Source of the DNA: Azospirillum sp. TSA2s
GTDB taxonomy: Bacteria; Pseudomonadota; Alphaproteobacteria; Azospirillales; Azospirillaceae
Assembly (NCBI RefSeq): GCF_004923315.1
Contig: NZ_CP039647.1
Coordinates: 744,001 to 808,000 of the forward strand
Reading direction: 5' to 3'
Length of the DNA stretch: 64,000 nucleotides
Below, in pieces: positions 24,501-32,855 of this stretch (position 1 is its first letter; the number at the start of each line of letters is the position of its first letter). The notes under the pieces were generated by a model. It was not told the DNA's origin. It did no database searches and was given only the letters and a program-made list of their open reading frames with translations. Both the position numbers and the translations under genes were made by a program.

Positions 24501-26232
24501 CCCCGCGCGTCATCGCCGTCAGGTCCCAGGGCGGCTCCCCCGTCGGCAGGTCGAGAAACTCGCCGGTCGGACCGAACAGGTATTGGACCCGATGCTGACC
24601 GTCGATCAAAACAGCCGCAGGCGCATATTCCAGCAATAGCGCCTGTCGGATCAGGTCGGCCGGGCTGTTGCCGCGCAAGGGGGTGGGCGGCGCCGGCAGC
24701 GTGATCGCGGATCGCCCGCCCGTGGACGGAACCGACATCGCGCTGCCGCGGGTGGTGCCGACCTTCCGGTAAAGGCGCCATTTCTTGGATAATGGCCGGA
24801 ACAGGTCGGAGCGCGCGTCGATGGTCTCCGCGGTGCCGAGGAGCAGGCCGCCATTCTCGACCAGAGCAAAATGGAACAGTGCGAAGATGGCCTTCTGCAC
24901 ATCCGGCTCGATGTAGATCAGCATGTTGCGGCAGCTGATGAGATCGAGCTTGGAAAACGGAGGATCGCTGAGCAGGTCGTGCTGAGCGAAGGATACCGCG
25001 TCGCGCAACGGCTTGGCCACCTTGTAGCCGCCTTCGGCCTTGGTGAAGAAGCGGTCGAGCCGTTCGGCGGACACGTCCACGGTGATGGTTTCCGGATACA
25101 GGCCGGTGCGGGCGATGGTCAGCGCCCGGCTGTCCACGTCGGTGGCAAACACCCGGAAGTCGGGGGACGATCCATTCTGCGCGCAGGCCTCCAGCAGCAG
25201 GATGGCGATGGAGTAAGCCTCCTCCCCGGTGGCGCAGGCCGGGACCCACACGCGGATCGGCTTGCCCGCCGGCCGGCTCCGCACCAGCGGGGCGATGAAA
25301 TCGTCAGCCAGGGCCTCGAAAGCCGGACCATCGCGGAAAAAGCGGGTCACGCTGATCAGAATGTCGCGGGACAGCAGTTCGATCTCGGCGGGGTGCGTGC
25401 CCAGAAAGGCCCGGTATTCCGACATGTCGCCGATGTGGTGAATTCCCATTCGCCGTTCGATGCGGCGGGAAAGCGACCGCGGTTTGTAGGCCCGGTGGTC
25501 TCGCTTGGTCTGTACGTTCAGCAGGTCCAGGATGCCATCCAATGCACCGTCCGGCGCCTCTACACTCTGTAACGCCACGGGGCCGAGATAGGGCTGGTGA
25601 ACGAAGTCGACGATGACGCCCGGCATGCGCTCCGGCGCCAGGATGTAGTCGGCCAAACCGGTGGCGATGGCACTGTTCGGCATGCCGTCGAACTCGGCGG
25701 TCGTCGGGTCCTGGACGACCACCAATCCGCCGCACTCTTTGATCGAGCGGAGGCCGTTGGTGCCGTCCGCCCCGGTCCCGGACAGCACGACGCAGATCGC
25801 CTTCTCATGCTGGTCGGTCGCCAGCGTACGGAAGAAGATGTCGATGGGCAGGCTGGCATCGGCCGATATCTTCGGTTCGCGAATACGCAGTTGGCCGGCC
25901 TCCATGGTCGGCAACAGGCCCGCCGGAGCGATGTATATGTGATCGGCCTCCAGCAGAATGCCGTCATGCGCCGTTTGGACCGACAGCGGCGTTGCTTTTG
26001 CCAGCAGATCGGACAGCAGCCTCTCGTTGTTCGGAATCCGGTGCTGGATAACAACGAAGGCGAGGCGGCTGGCCGTCGGCACGGCGCCGAGCAGCGCGGT
26101 GATGGCCTTCAGGCCGCCGGCCGAGGCGCCGATTCCGACGATTGCCAAAGGACCGGTCTGGGTGTCCCGCCGTTCGGTCCGAGCCATGGGCTCCTGGCCA
26201 TATCGGTCCGAGCCTTCATCCGTTGAAATCAT
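21577..26232 (-). CDS. Giant CheB-CheR-PAS-GAF-PAS hybrid histidine kinase with receiver domain
   Basis: A 1551-residue signalling protein. A CheB methylesterase domain comes first, with triad S37 (GASAGG), H64 (VIQH) and D156 (GTGADG). A CheR methyltransferase domain follows at about 235-500 (VWVPACATGEEAYSIA). A long Glu-rich coiled coil lies at about 645-735, then PAS, GAF and a second PAS. The kinase has H1195 in ASHDLRQP and an ATPase with NAIKY, DTGRGIP and GLGLGLAI. A receiver domain ends the protein with D1475 in VIADFRLKG. CheB/CheR/PAS/kinase proteins of this kind are known in alphaproteobacteria, with roles in stress, development or cell aggregation. I chose the ATG at 26232, which has GGAGG upstream. 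It is the only full gene of the mobile element. There is no receptor-methylation partner nearby. Confidence 0.92.
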   Translation of the reverse strand: MISTDEGSDRYGQEPMARTERRDTQTGPLAIVGIGASAGGLKAITALLGAVPTASRLAFVVIQHRIPNNERLLSDLLAKATPLSVQTAHDGILLEADHIYIAPAGLLPTMEAGQLRIREPKISADASLPIDIFFRTLATDQHEKAICVVLSGTGADGTNGLRSIKECGGLVVVQDPTTAEFDGMPNSAIATGLADYILAPERMPGVIVDFVHQPYLGPVALQSVEAPDGALDGILDLLNVQTKRDHRAYKPRSLSRRIERRMGIHHIGDMSEYRAFLGTHPAEIELLSRDILISVTRFFRDGPAFEALADDFIAPLVRSRPAGKPIRVWVPACATGEEAYSIAILLLEACAQNGSSPDFRVFATDVDSRALTIARTGLYPETITVDVSAERLDRFFTKAEGGYKVAKPLRDAVSFAQHDLLSDPPFSKLDLISCRNMLIYIEPDVQKAIFALFHFALVENGGLLLGTAETIDARSDLFRPLSKKWRLYRKVGTTRGSAMSVPSTGGRSAITLPAPPTPLRGNSPADLIRQALLLEYAPAAVLIDGQHRVQYLFGPTGEFLDLPTGEPPWDLTAMTRGELRLQLRRAIAQALASHGRVQISGIRHKRQGVMVPVTILVIPVRFPRAGNELLLVTFTAGDAAPSIPPGEAPVLPAAMDSVEQLESELRMTREELNETIAELSATSEALRVANEEILSIGEEYQSTTEELETSKEELQSLNEELSTLNTQLHEKVDELEATTNDLGNLLSSTDIATVFLSSDLRIKRFTPPATRMFALLPQDTGRPITDIARHFSDPYLLTDIRSVLSSMTPSEREVSMDGDTTYLRRIQPYRTQHAQVEGVVITFSDVTPLKRTSLAMALRARQYKLIADLGRKDPVGADGPETLAEAAHLIAEGLGVDGVAILGPGDDPSGRRTGDADDLVLLGSVGFSVPQDPAVRISTDMATLVGRVFRSRQPLIVEDFATDQRVRSPLALPGGPAVSGLGIPFGDGTRGPSVLAVLSQTAGRFGDADLEFVQAIASVLGLVIERAGVLRAARAERDFAQAIVDTVREPLLVLDETLQVVGASAAFHHIFATTPEDVLGARLAEMAGGLLADPGLRRALERIIPNGTVIEALELTVGRDTDNQEAGGQDADGRNLTRRTLLLNARRLNQAGRLILLAMEDVTEQVRVRQALAAAKAAAEQASASKTRFLAAASHDLRQPVQALIMFHHLVAMQPQGEAAAKLLASMGNALGAMTVMLDDILDVSRLDAGIIQVMLRSCSIQTMIASLCAEFSPLAEAAGLELRCIPTNLAVRSDPKLLERILRNFIANAIKYTDKGGILVGCRRAGTNLRIQVWDTGRGIPPNQLASIFEEFHQVDNPERDRRQGLGLGLAIVERLATLLQHPIRVRSTPGRGSMFEILVPLASQNDPVPKDEETPIPNGGNGERVAVVDDDPAVLDGVTAFLQEQGYEVVAAPDGDTAVKRLANQAPDLVIADFRLKGTENGSEVIRRLARHFAVRLPGILLTGDTSPERIREASASGFLLLHKPLSPDPLLAAIRCALADQPSTRTGS

Positions 26233-26728
26233 GACCGGCCTCCAGCCCATACCTCGATCCCGACCCACGATGGTCTTAGCCGATACCACCATACCGCCAT
26301 ACCGAACCTTTTTGGTGGGATGGCAGCGAGTTGGGCGGCATTAGGCCGGTATGCGGACGACGACCAATTCATATGTTCAGAAGTCTACAGCATGCCGTCG
26401 TGTGTTTGGAAAATTATAAGCATTAGCGGTATAGTTTCGTATGCACGACGACGTTAAAGCGTCCGGTATCCCTGAATTCTTGACCATGAAATCGCGGCAG
26501 TCATTCGATTGTATTCAAGATGCCATCTTCGACTCCGTGTGATATTCCACTGGAATGTATGGTTCAGCCCATGGGAAAATCGCTTGCGCGGATCCTGATC
26601 GCCCAGAAACCCTCTGGTCCCATCCTCCCCCGGCCCTCCAGCTTCCGGCCGTCTTTCGTTACGCTGTCGGGCGCCAATTCCGGCGGACCAAGGACGGCAG
26701 GATCAGCATCCGCTCCGCCATAGCTGTC
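26233..26728. promoter_or_regulatory. A+T-richer leader of the kinase gene inside the mobile element
   Basis: About 500 bp without a convincing gene. The segment 26360-26530 is clearly lower in GC than the rest of the window (for example TTGGAAAATTATAAGCATTAGCGGTATAG). It may hold the promoter of the kinase gene (minus strand). The part at 26560-26728 has no assignable content and could contain remains of deleted transposon genes or a resolution site, though I cannot identify one. Confidence 0.35.
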
Positions 26729-26779
26729 TTTGGTTGATGATGGCGGCGTTGTTTACGTGACACCTATCGCGCTCTCCTC
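26729..26779 (-). repeat. Right terminal inverted repeat (51 bp)
   Basis: It begins TTTGGTTGATGATGG and ends TATCGCGCTCTCCTC, and is the inverted partner of 21275-21325. It is followed directly by TGCTT and then CGCTGA, the displaced end of fecR. Confidence 0.88.
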
Positions 26780-26784
26780 TGCTT
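26780..26784. repeat. Right copy of 5-bp target-site duplication TGCTT
   Basis: It is identical to 21270-21274 and directly adjoins the right terminal repeat. The next six bases, CGCTGA, are the original last codon and stop of fecR. Confidence 0.85.
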
Positions 26785-26798
26785 CGCTGAAAAAATCC

Positions 26799-26820
26799 GG
26801 GAGGTCTAAAAAAACTTCCC
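26799..26820 (+). terminator. Hairpin in the native fecR-fecA gap
   Basis: GGGAGGT (26799-26805) can pair with ACTTCCC (26814-26820), including one G-U pair, around an A-rich 8-nt loop. Such hairpins between fecR and fecA type genes can stop transcription or stabilise the receptor mRNA. In the unbroken locus it would lie just after the fecR stop. Confidence 0.4.
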
Positions 26821-26919
26821 AGGGATCTCCGCATCCCCATCGTCATCACCGGGAAAGAAGAGAATGAGACGCAGTCGCAGAACGTGGCGCGGTCTCTCAC
26901 CGGATGACAGAGGCGAGCG

Positions 26920-29433
26920 ATGGCATTGGCGAAGATTGGGTCGAGGATTGGGGCGAAGACCGGAATGACCGGGGTGATGATCGGGCGCCGGGGCAGCGTC
27001 GCTGGTGAGCGGTTCGGCCGCGTGTTCCTGGGGCGTTTGCTGGCGACGACGGTGCTGATCGCGCCGGGCCTCCTGCTCTCCCACATCCCCGCAGCGACGG
27101 CGCAAACGAATCCGGCCGGCGCGGTGACCTTCGCCATTGCGCCGCAATCGGTGGACGGGGCGCTCGCCGCCTTTTCCGCCGCGACACGCATCCAGGTGCT
27201 GAGCCCCGGCGCGGTGACGCAGGGCGTCAACTCCCCCGGCGTCAGCGGTTCGATGTCGGCGCGCGAGGGGCTGAACCGCCTGCTGTCCGGCACCGGGCTG
27301 GTCGCCCGCTTCCTCAACACCGAAACCGTGACGGTCGAGCGCGTGGCCGCCGTTGGCGCCATCCAACTCGACCCGGTCCAGATCGAAGGACGCGGGGCCC
27401 CGAGCAGTCCCGGCGCCCTGCCCCCGGCCTATGCCGGCGGTCAGGTGGCGCGCGGCGGGCGCATCGGCGCGCTGGGCAACCAGGACGCGATGGATGTTCC
27501 GTTCTCCGTCACCGGCTACACCGCCGAAACCATCCGCAACCAGCAGGCGGATACCGTCGCCGATGTGCTGGCCAACGATCCGGCGGTGCGCAGCGGCCTC
27601 GGCTATGGCAACTTCGCAGAGAGCTTCGTCATCCGCGGCTTCCAATTGATGGGCGAGGATCTGTCGATCGACGGACTCTACGGAACCGCACCGCGCCAGA
27701 TCGTCGCCACCAACATGTTCGAACGGGTGGAGGTGCTGAAGGGCGCCAACGCCTTTCTGAACGGCGCGGCCCCCAGCGGGTCCGGCATCGGCGGCGGAGT
27801 GAATCTCGTGCCCAAGCGGGCGGAGGACGAACCGCTGACCCGCCTGACCGCCAGCTATGCCATGGACAGCCGCTTCGGCCTGTCCGCCGATGTCGGCCGC
27901 CGGTTCGGCGATGCCAACCAGTTCGGCGTGCGCGTCAACGCCGCCGTCCGCGGCGGCGAGACCGCCATCGACGACGAGGAGCGGACGCTGAAGCTCGGCT
28001 CCCTGGCGCTCGACTATCGCGGCGAGCGCACCCGCGTGACGCTCGACGTCGGGACCCAGACCCAACGGGTGGAGCAGGGCCGCCCGGTGGTCTATTTCGG
28101 CAACTTCGTCCCGGCGGTGCCGTCGGCGTCGCAGAACTATGCGCAGCCCTGGTCCTATTCGCAGATGCGCGACACCTTCGGCCAGATCCGTGCCGAATAC
28201 GACATCCTGCCGAACCTGACCGCTTACGGCGCCTTCGGCCTGCGCAGCATGCGCGAGGACGGCGACTATGCCTCCCCCACCGTCACGCGGGTCGACGGCA
28301 CCGGCACCGTCAGGCGCCTGACCGTCCCGCGCGAGGATTTCACCAGCACCGGCCAGGCCGGCATCCGGGCCGACCTGCACACCGGCCCAATCAGGCACCA
28401 GCTGAATGCCGGCGCCTCCGCGCTGCGGACGACCAACAACAACGGCTTTGAATTCGGCGCGACCTCCGCCATCAACCTCTACCGCATGGTCGGGCTGCCG
28501 CGCCCGGCGACGACATCGTCCAGCGGCATGGTCGGCGATCCGCCGAAGGTCAGCGAGTCCGTGCTGCGCAGCGTCTATGCGTCGGACACGCTGTCGATCC
28601 TCGACGACCGGGTGATGGTCACCGCCGGCCTGCGCCAGCAGAACATCCAGGTCCGCGGCTTCAACCGTGCCACCGGCGCCCGCACCTCCGATTACGACCA
28701 GTCGGCGCTGACGCCGGTGGTCGGGCTGGTGGTGAAGCCGACCGAGGAACTGTCGCTCTACGCCAACCGGATCGAGGGGCTGGCGCAGGGTCCGACCGCC
28801 CCGTCCACGGCGGCCAATGCCGGAGAGATCTTCGAGCCCTACCGCTCCGTCCAGTACGAGGTCGGCGGCAAGCTGGACTTCGGCAGCTTCGGCGGCTCAC
28901 TGTCGCTGTTCCAGACCACCCAGCCCAGCGGCGTCACCGACGCGTTCACCCGCATCTACAGCGTGTCCGGCGAACAGCGCAACCGCGGCATCGAGCTGAT
29001 GCTGTATGGCGAACCGGTGCAGGGCGTCCGGCTGCTGGGCGGCGCCACCTTCATCGATCCGGAGATGACCGATACCGGAAGCGCCGCGACCGAGGGCAAG
29101 GACGCCGTCGGCGTTCCGCGCCACCAGTTCAATGCCAACGTCGAATGGGACCTGCCCTTCCTTCCGGCCTCCTTCCCCACCGTGACACTGACCGGGCGCG
29201 TGATCCACACCGGGTCGCAGTATCTCAACACCGCCAACACGCTGAAGATCCCTAGCTGGACCCGCTTCGACGTCGGCGCGCGGATGGTCACCGACATCCG
29301 GAACCGTCCGGTCACCGTCCGGGCGGCGGTGGAGAACGTCACCGACAAGGCCTATTGGGCGTCGGCCTATGGCGGTTACCTGAGCCAGGGCGCTCCGCTG
29401 ACCGCCAAGCTGTCGCTGTCGGTCGATTTCTGA
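26920..29433 (+). CDS. TonB-dependent siderophore receptor with N-terminal signalling (STN) domain
   Basis: An 837-residue outer-membrane receptor for a ferric siderophore. A long signal region (about 1-65) ends at the AATAQT site. A STN/secretin domain follows (FAIAPQSVDGALAAFSAATRI to TGLVARFL), which touches FecR in the periplasm. The plug domain starts near residue 190 (MDVPFSVTGYT, then SFVIRGFQL). The rest is the 22-strand barrel, ending in the terminal phenylalanine of SVDF. The closest type is the FhuE/FpvA/FoxA-like siderophore group. It is the natural third gene after fecI-fecR but is now 5.6 kb away because of the inserted element. Confidence 0.93.
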   Translation: MALAKIGSRIGAKTGMTGVMIGRRGSVAGERFGRVFLGRLLATTVLIAPGLLLSHIPAATAQTNPAGAVTFAIAPQSVDGALAAFSAATRIQVLSPGAVTQGVNSPGVSGSMSAREGLNRLLSGTGLVARFLNTETVTVERVAAVGAIQLDPVQIEGRGAPSSPGALPPAYAGGQVARGGRIGALGNQDAMDVPFSVTGYTAETIRNQQADTVADVLANDPAVRSGLGYGNFAESFVIRGFQLMGEDLSIDGLYGTAPRQIVATNMFERVEVLKGANAFLNGAAPSGSGIGGGVNLVPKRAEDEPLTRLTASYAMDSRFGLSADVGRRFGDANQFGVRVNAAVRGGETAIDDEERTLKLGSLALDYRGERTRVTLDVGTQTQRVEQGRPVVYFGNFVPAVPSASQNYAQPWSYSQMRDTFGQIRAEYDILPNLTAYGAFGLRSMREDGDYASPTVTRVDGTGTVRRLTVPREDFTSTGQAGIRADLHTGPIRHQLNAGASALRTTNNNGFEFGATSAINLYRMVGLPRPATTSSSGMVGDPPKVSESVLRSVYASDTLSILDDRVMVTAGLRQQNIQVRGFNRATGARTSDYDQSALTPVVGLVVKPTEELSLYANRIEGLAQGPTAPSTAANAGEIFEPYRSVQYEVGGKLDFGSFGGSLSLFQTTQPSGVTDAFTRIYSVSGEQRNRGIELMLYGEPVQGVRLLGGATFIDPEMTDTGSAATEGKDAVGVPRHQFNANVEWDLPFLPASFPTVTLTGRVIHTGSQYLNTANTLKIPSWTRFDVGARMVTDIRNRPVTVRAAVENVTDKAYWASAYGGYLSQGAPLTAKLSLSVDF

Positions 29434-29469
29434 ACGCTGCAGTCCTGACGGCGGCATGAGGAGTGCCCG

Positions 29470-30618
29470 ATGACCAACCGAACCATCCGGATTTGGACAC
29501 TGATCCACAAATGGACCAGCCTGATCTGCACGCTCTTCATGCTGCTGCTGTGCCTGACCGGCCTGCCGCTGATCTTCCATGACGAGATCGAGGCGCTGAC
29601 GGCGGAGGACACCCTTCCGTCCATGCCGGCCGAAACGCCCCTGAAATCGTTGGACGAGGCGGTTGTCTCGGCGCTGGCCACATATCCCGGCGAACGTCCG
29701 CTGTTCCTCAGCTTCGACGAGGACCGGCCGGTGGTGAACGTCACGACCGGCCCGACCGCCCGCCCGCCGGTGTCGCAGATGCACATCTCCGCCATCGACC
29801 TGCGCACCACGCGGATCCTGGCCGACCTGAATGACGACGAGGGCTTCATGCATGTGATGCTGCGCCTGCATGTGGACATGTTCGCCGGGCTGCCCGGCGA
29901 ACTTTTTCTCGGCTTCATGGGCTTCCTGCTGTTCCTCGCCACCCTGTCCGGCGTGGTGATCTATGCTCCTTTCATGCGCAAGTTGTCCTTCGGCACCGTG
30001 CGGGCCGGGCGCAGCAGGCGACTGAAATGGCTCGACCTGCACAACATGCTGGGGATCGTCACGCTGATGTGGGTGATGGTGGTCGGACTGACCGGCGTCA
30101 TCAACACCCTGTCGGTGCCGCTGGTCGCCTATTGGCGTTCCAACGAGCTGGCGGCGATGATCGCCCCCTATGAAGGCAAGCCGATGCCGGAACGCTTCGC
30201 CTCCGTCGACGCGGCCGTCCGCACGGCGATGGAGGCCGCCCCCGGCATGCGCCCGCAATTCATCGCCTTCCCCGGCGTGCGGTTCTCCAGCAACCATCAT
30301 TACGCGGTGTGGCTGAAGGGAGCCACGCCGGCCACCAACCGGATCCTGACCCCCGCCCTGATCGACGCGGAAACCGGGGCCTTCACCGATATGCGCTCCA
30401 TGCCCTGGTACATGCTGGCGCTGCGGCTGTCGCAGCCGCTGCATTTCGGCGATTACGGCGGGCTGCCGATGAAGGTCCTATGGGCGGTGCTGGACGTGCT
30501 GACCATCGTCATCCTCGGCAGCGGCCTGTATCTGTGGATCGCCCGCCGCCGCGGCGCACAGGAACAGGCCGGCGCAAGCCCCGGCCTGCGCGCCGTCGCC
30601 GGGGAGGCCGCGGAATGA
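29470..30618 (+). CDS. PepSY-associated transmembrane protein (iron-uptake, PiuB-like)
   Basis: A 382-residue inner-membrane protein with four main membrane helices. Helix 1 is at about 14-35 (WTSLICTLFMLLLCLTGLPLIF), helix 2 near 140-165, helix 3 near 190-215 and helix 4 near 335-360. PepSY-type loops lie between them. Conserved histidines are found at HKW (residue 13) and in LDLHNMLG. Such proteins lie next to siderophore receptors and are thought to reduce or release iron. It begins 37 bp after the receptor gene and overlaps the next small gene by 4 bp, so it is part of the receptor operon. Confidence 0.88.
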   Translation: MTNRTIRIWTLIHKWTSLICTLFMLLLCLTGLPLIFHDEIEALTAEDTLPSMPAETPLKSLDEAVVSALATYPGERPLFLSFDEDRPVVNVTTGPTARPPVSQMHISAIDLRTTRILADLNDDEGFMHVMLRLHVDMFAGLPGELFLGFMGFLLFLATLSGVVIYAPFMRKLSFGTVRAGRSRRLKWLDLHNMLGIVTLMWVMVVGLTGVINTLSVPLVAYWRSNELAAMIAPYEGKPMPERFASVDAAVRTAMEAAPGMRPQFIAFPGVRFSSNHHYAVWLKGATPATNRILTPALIDAETGAFTDMRSMPWYMLALRLSQPLHFGDYGGLPMKVLWAVLDVLTIVILGSGLYLWIARRRGAQEQAGASPGLRAVAGEAAE

Positions 30619-30800
30619 AGCCGCGCACTCCCCTCCCCCTGCCGGCGATCTTCGGCATTCCAATCGCAATCGCGCTCGTCACCACCGCCGGGCTCGTCAC
30701 CGCCCTGCTGGACGACGGCCTGATGGACGCGCTGTCATGGGCGGCGCTGTCCGTCCCCATTCTGGTGGCCGCTTGGGCCTGGCGGAAACGCGAGCGCTGA
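30615..30800 (+). CDS. Small two-helix membrane protein downstream of PepSY gene
   Basis: A 61-residue protein with two hydrophobic helices (about 11-31 and 38-55) and a basic tail, WRKRER. Its ATG overlaps the stop of the PepSY gene (ATGA), with GGGAGGCC upstream, so translation is coupled. Small membrane proteins of this size are common next to PepSY iron-uptake proteins. Function unknown; probably a partner subunit. Confidence 0.7.
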   Translation: MKPRTPLPLPAIFGIPIAIALVTTAGLVTALLDDGLMDALSWAALSVPILVAAWAWRKRER

Positions 30801-30827
30801 CGCCGCCTCCCGACATCACGGCGGGGA

Positions 30828-30845
30828 CCGGATGATAACATCCGG
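30828..30845 (+). terminator. Hairpin after the iron-uptake operon
   Basis: CCGGATG (30828-30834) and CATCCGG (30839-30845) form a perfect 7-bp stem with an ATAA loop, 27 bp after the last stop. There is no T-run, so termination strength is uncertain. Confidence 0.5.
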
Positions 30846-30939
30846 CACGGTTATCGATCCGAAATAATGCATTGACGGAACTGGTGGATCCGGGAAACCT
30901 CAGTCTCTTGACAATAGGGACACCAAGGTTCCGCGCCCG

Positions 30940-32805
30940 ATGCAGTCGCCCACCCGGAACGCCTCTCCAACCCCCGCACCGGCGGCCACGCCACCTTTGC
31001 TCAGCGTCGAGGACCTGTCCGTCGCCTTCGGCGGACAACGCGTCATCGAGGATCTGAGCTTCCGTGTTGATCCGGGACGGACGCTGGCGATCGTCGGCGA
31101 GTCGGGGTCGGGCAAGTCGGTGACGTCGCTGTCGGTGATGCGGCTCGCCGACATGGTGGGGGCGCAATACCCCACCGGCCGCATCCTGTTCCAGGGCAGC
31201 CAGGGGCCGCGCGACCTGCTGACAGCCACGCAGAAGGAGATGCGGGCGATCCGCGGCAAGGAGATCGCCATGATCTTCCAGGAGCCGATGACCTCGCTGA
31301 ACCCCGTCTTCACCATCGGCGACCAGCTCGGCGAAACGCTGATCCTGCACGAAGGCATGGGCAAGGCCGCAGCAGCGGAGGAGGGCCGGCGACTGCTCGA
31401 CATGGTCCGCCTGCCGGATGCCGCCCAGATCCTGAAGCGCTACCCGCACCAGCTCTCGGGCGGCATGCGCCAGCGGGTGATGATCGCCATGGCGCTGGCC
31501 TGCCGGCCCAGGCTGCTGATCGCGGACGAACCGACGACCGCGCTCGACGTGACGATCCAGGCGCAGATCCTGACCATCATGCGCGACCTGCAGGCCGAGC
31601 TCGGCATGGCGATGATGTTCATCACCCACGATATGGGCGTGGTGGCCGAAATGGCGGACGACGTCGTCGTCATGTGGAAGGGCCGCAAGGTCGAGGAGGG
31701 CCACGCCGCCGATCTGTTCGCCACCCCGCGCCAGCCCTATACCCGCGCGCTGCTGGCCGCAGTGCCGCGGCTTGGCGCCATGGCGGGACAGGATCACCCC
31801 CGCCGCCTGCCGCTGACCGTTCTCGACGGCGACCACGTCACCACCGTGGGCGAGGCCCGGGTGCAGGACACGGCCGACTACGGCGCAGCCCCCCTTCTGT
31901 CGGTCCGCGACCTGTCCGTCCGGTTCAAGTCCAGGACCAACTGGCTCGGCCGCGCGACGCATCAGGTCCATGCGGTGACGCAGGTCTCCTTCGACATCCA
32001 TCCGGGCGAAACGCTGGCCCTGGTCGGCGAGTCCGGCTCCGGCAAATCGACGATCGGGCGCACCATCCAACAGTTGCAGGAGGCGACCTCGGGCCGCATT
32101 TCGTTCCGCGGCCGGCCGCTGTCGGAGATGGGGGCGGCTGACCGCAACCGGCTGCGGCGCGACGTCCAGTACATCTTCCAGGATCCCTTCGCGTCGCTCG
32201 ACCCACGCAAGACGGTCGGCTTCTCGATCGCGGAGCCGATCCGCACCCATGGCCTGCTTGACGGCGAGCGGGAGATCCGCAAACGGGTGGACGGCCTGCT
32301 GGAGCGGGTCGGGCTCGCCCCCGCCCACGCCGCCCGCTACCCGCACGAATTTTCCGGTGGCCAGCGCCAGCGCGTCTGCATCGCCCGCGCGCTCGCCTCC
32401 GACCCAAAACTGATCATTGCCGACGAGGCGCTGTCGGCACTCGACGTGTCGATCCAGGCGCAGGTCATCAACCTGTTCATGGACCTTCAGGCCGAACGCG
32501 GCCTCGCCTATCTTTTCATCAGCCACGACATGGCGGTGGTGGAGAAGATGAGCCACCGGGTGGCCGTCCTCTTCCTCGGGCAGATCATGGAGATGGGAAG
32601 CCGGCGGCAGATTTTCGAAAGCCCGGCGCACGACTACACGCGCCGCCTGCTGTCCGCTGTACCGGTCGCCGACCCCTCGCGGCGGAGCCGCCGGGCCCTG
32701 CTGGACGGGGAAATCCCGAGCCCGGTCCGCGCCGTCGGCGACGATCCCGCGGTCCTGCCGCTGGAAGAGGTGCAGCCGGGGCATTTCGTCCGCCGGAGCG
32801 CATGA
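30940..32805 (+). CDS. Peptide ABC transporter, two fused ATP-binding domains (DppD-DppF type)
   Basis: A 621-residue protein with two nucleotide-binding domains in tandem. Walker A loops are GESGSGKSV (about residue 51) and GESGSGKST (about 365). Each half has a signature, LSGGMRQRV and FSGGQRQRV, and a Walker [13 protein letters not shown] and [12 protein letters not shown]. The C-terminal extensions of each half have the oligopeptide-transporter form ([20 protein letters not shown]). This matches the GsiA/YejF layout. It powers the two permeases encoded downstream. The next gene starts 50 bp after its stop. Confidence 0.93.
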   Translation: MQSPTRNASPTPAPAATPPLLSVEDLSVAFGGQRVIEDLSFRVDPGRTLAIVGESGSGKSVTSLSVMRLADMVGAQYPTGRILFQGSQGPRDLLTATQKEMRAIRGKEIAMIFQEPMTSLNPVFTIGDQLGETLILHEGMGKAAAAEEGRRLLDMVRLPDAAQILKRYPHQLSGGMRQRVMIAMALACRPRLLIADEPTTALDVTIQAQILTIMRDLQAELGMAMMFITHDMGVVAEMADDVVVMWKGRKVEEGHAADLFATPRQPYTRALLAAVPRLGAMAGQDHPRRLPLTVLDGDHVTTVGEARVQDTADYGAAPLLSVRDLSVRFKSRTNWLGRATHQVHAVTQVSFDIHPGETLALVGESGSGKSTIGRTIQQLQEATSGRISFRGRPLSEMGAADRNRLRRDVQYIFQDPFASLDPRKTVGFSIAEPIRTHGLLDGEREIRKRVDGLLERVGLAPAHAARYPHEFSGGQRQRVCIARALASDPKLIIADEALSALDVSIQAQVINLFMDLQAERGLAYLFISHDMAVVEKMSHRVAVLFLGQIMEMGSRRQIFESPAHDYTRRLLSAVPVADPSRRSRRALLDGEIPSPVRAVGDDPAVLPLEEVQPGHFVRRSA

Positions 32806-32855
32806 CCCGGCGCCCTCGTCAACCAACAACAACCATCGATCAAGGAACAGGTGTC

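Larger units (their letters stand above)
21275..26779. mobile_element. 5.5-kb transposon-like element with 51-bp inverted repeats and a sensor-kinase cargo
   Basis: The element is bounded by imperfect inverted repeats, 21275-21325 and 26729-26779, which agree at 47 of 51 positions. A perfect TGCTT duplication flanks it. It lies inside the last codons of fecR. Deleting it with one TGCTT gives the codons CTG CTT CGC TGA, a clean FecR end, and puts fecA 129 bp downstream. Inside are an IS6-like relic (21326-21556), the large CheB/CheR/kinase gene (minus strand) and an A+T-richer leader. No transposase or resolvase gene is visible, so it is either non-autonomous (a mobile insertion cassette) or a decayed transposon. 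The family is unknown to me; a 5-bp duplication and a repeat of 38 bp or more would suit a divergent Tn3-like element. Confidence 0.85.

Noticed and set aside
26520-26723. 67-residue plus-strand reading frame in the kinase leader
   Set aside because: Low-complexity Ser/Pro composition, no ribosome site and no recognisable domain.
21275-26779. Invertible (phase-variable) segment between inverted repeats
   Set aside because: The perfect TGCTT duplication and the restored fecR end point to a transposition event. No invertase gene is present.
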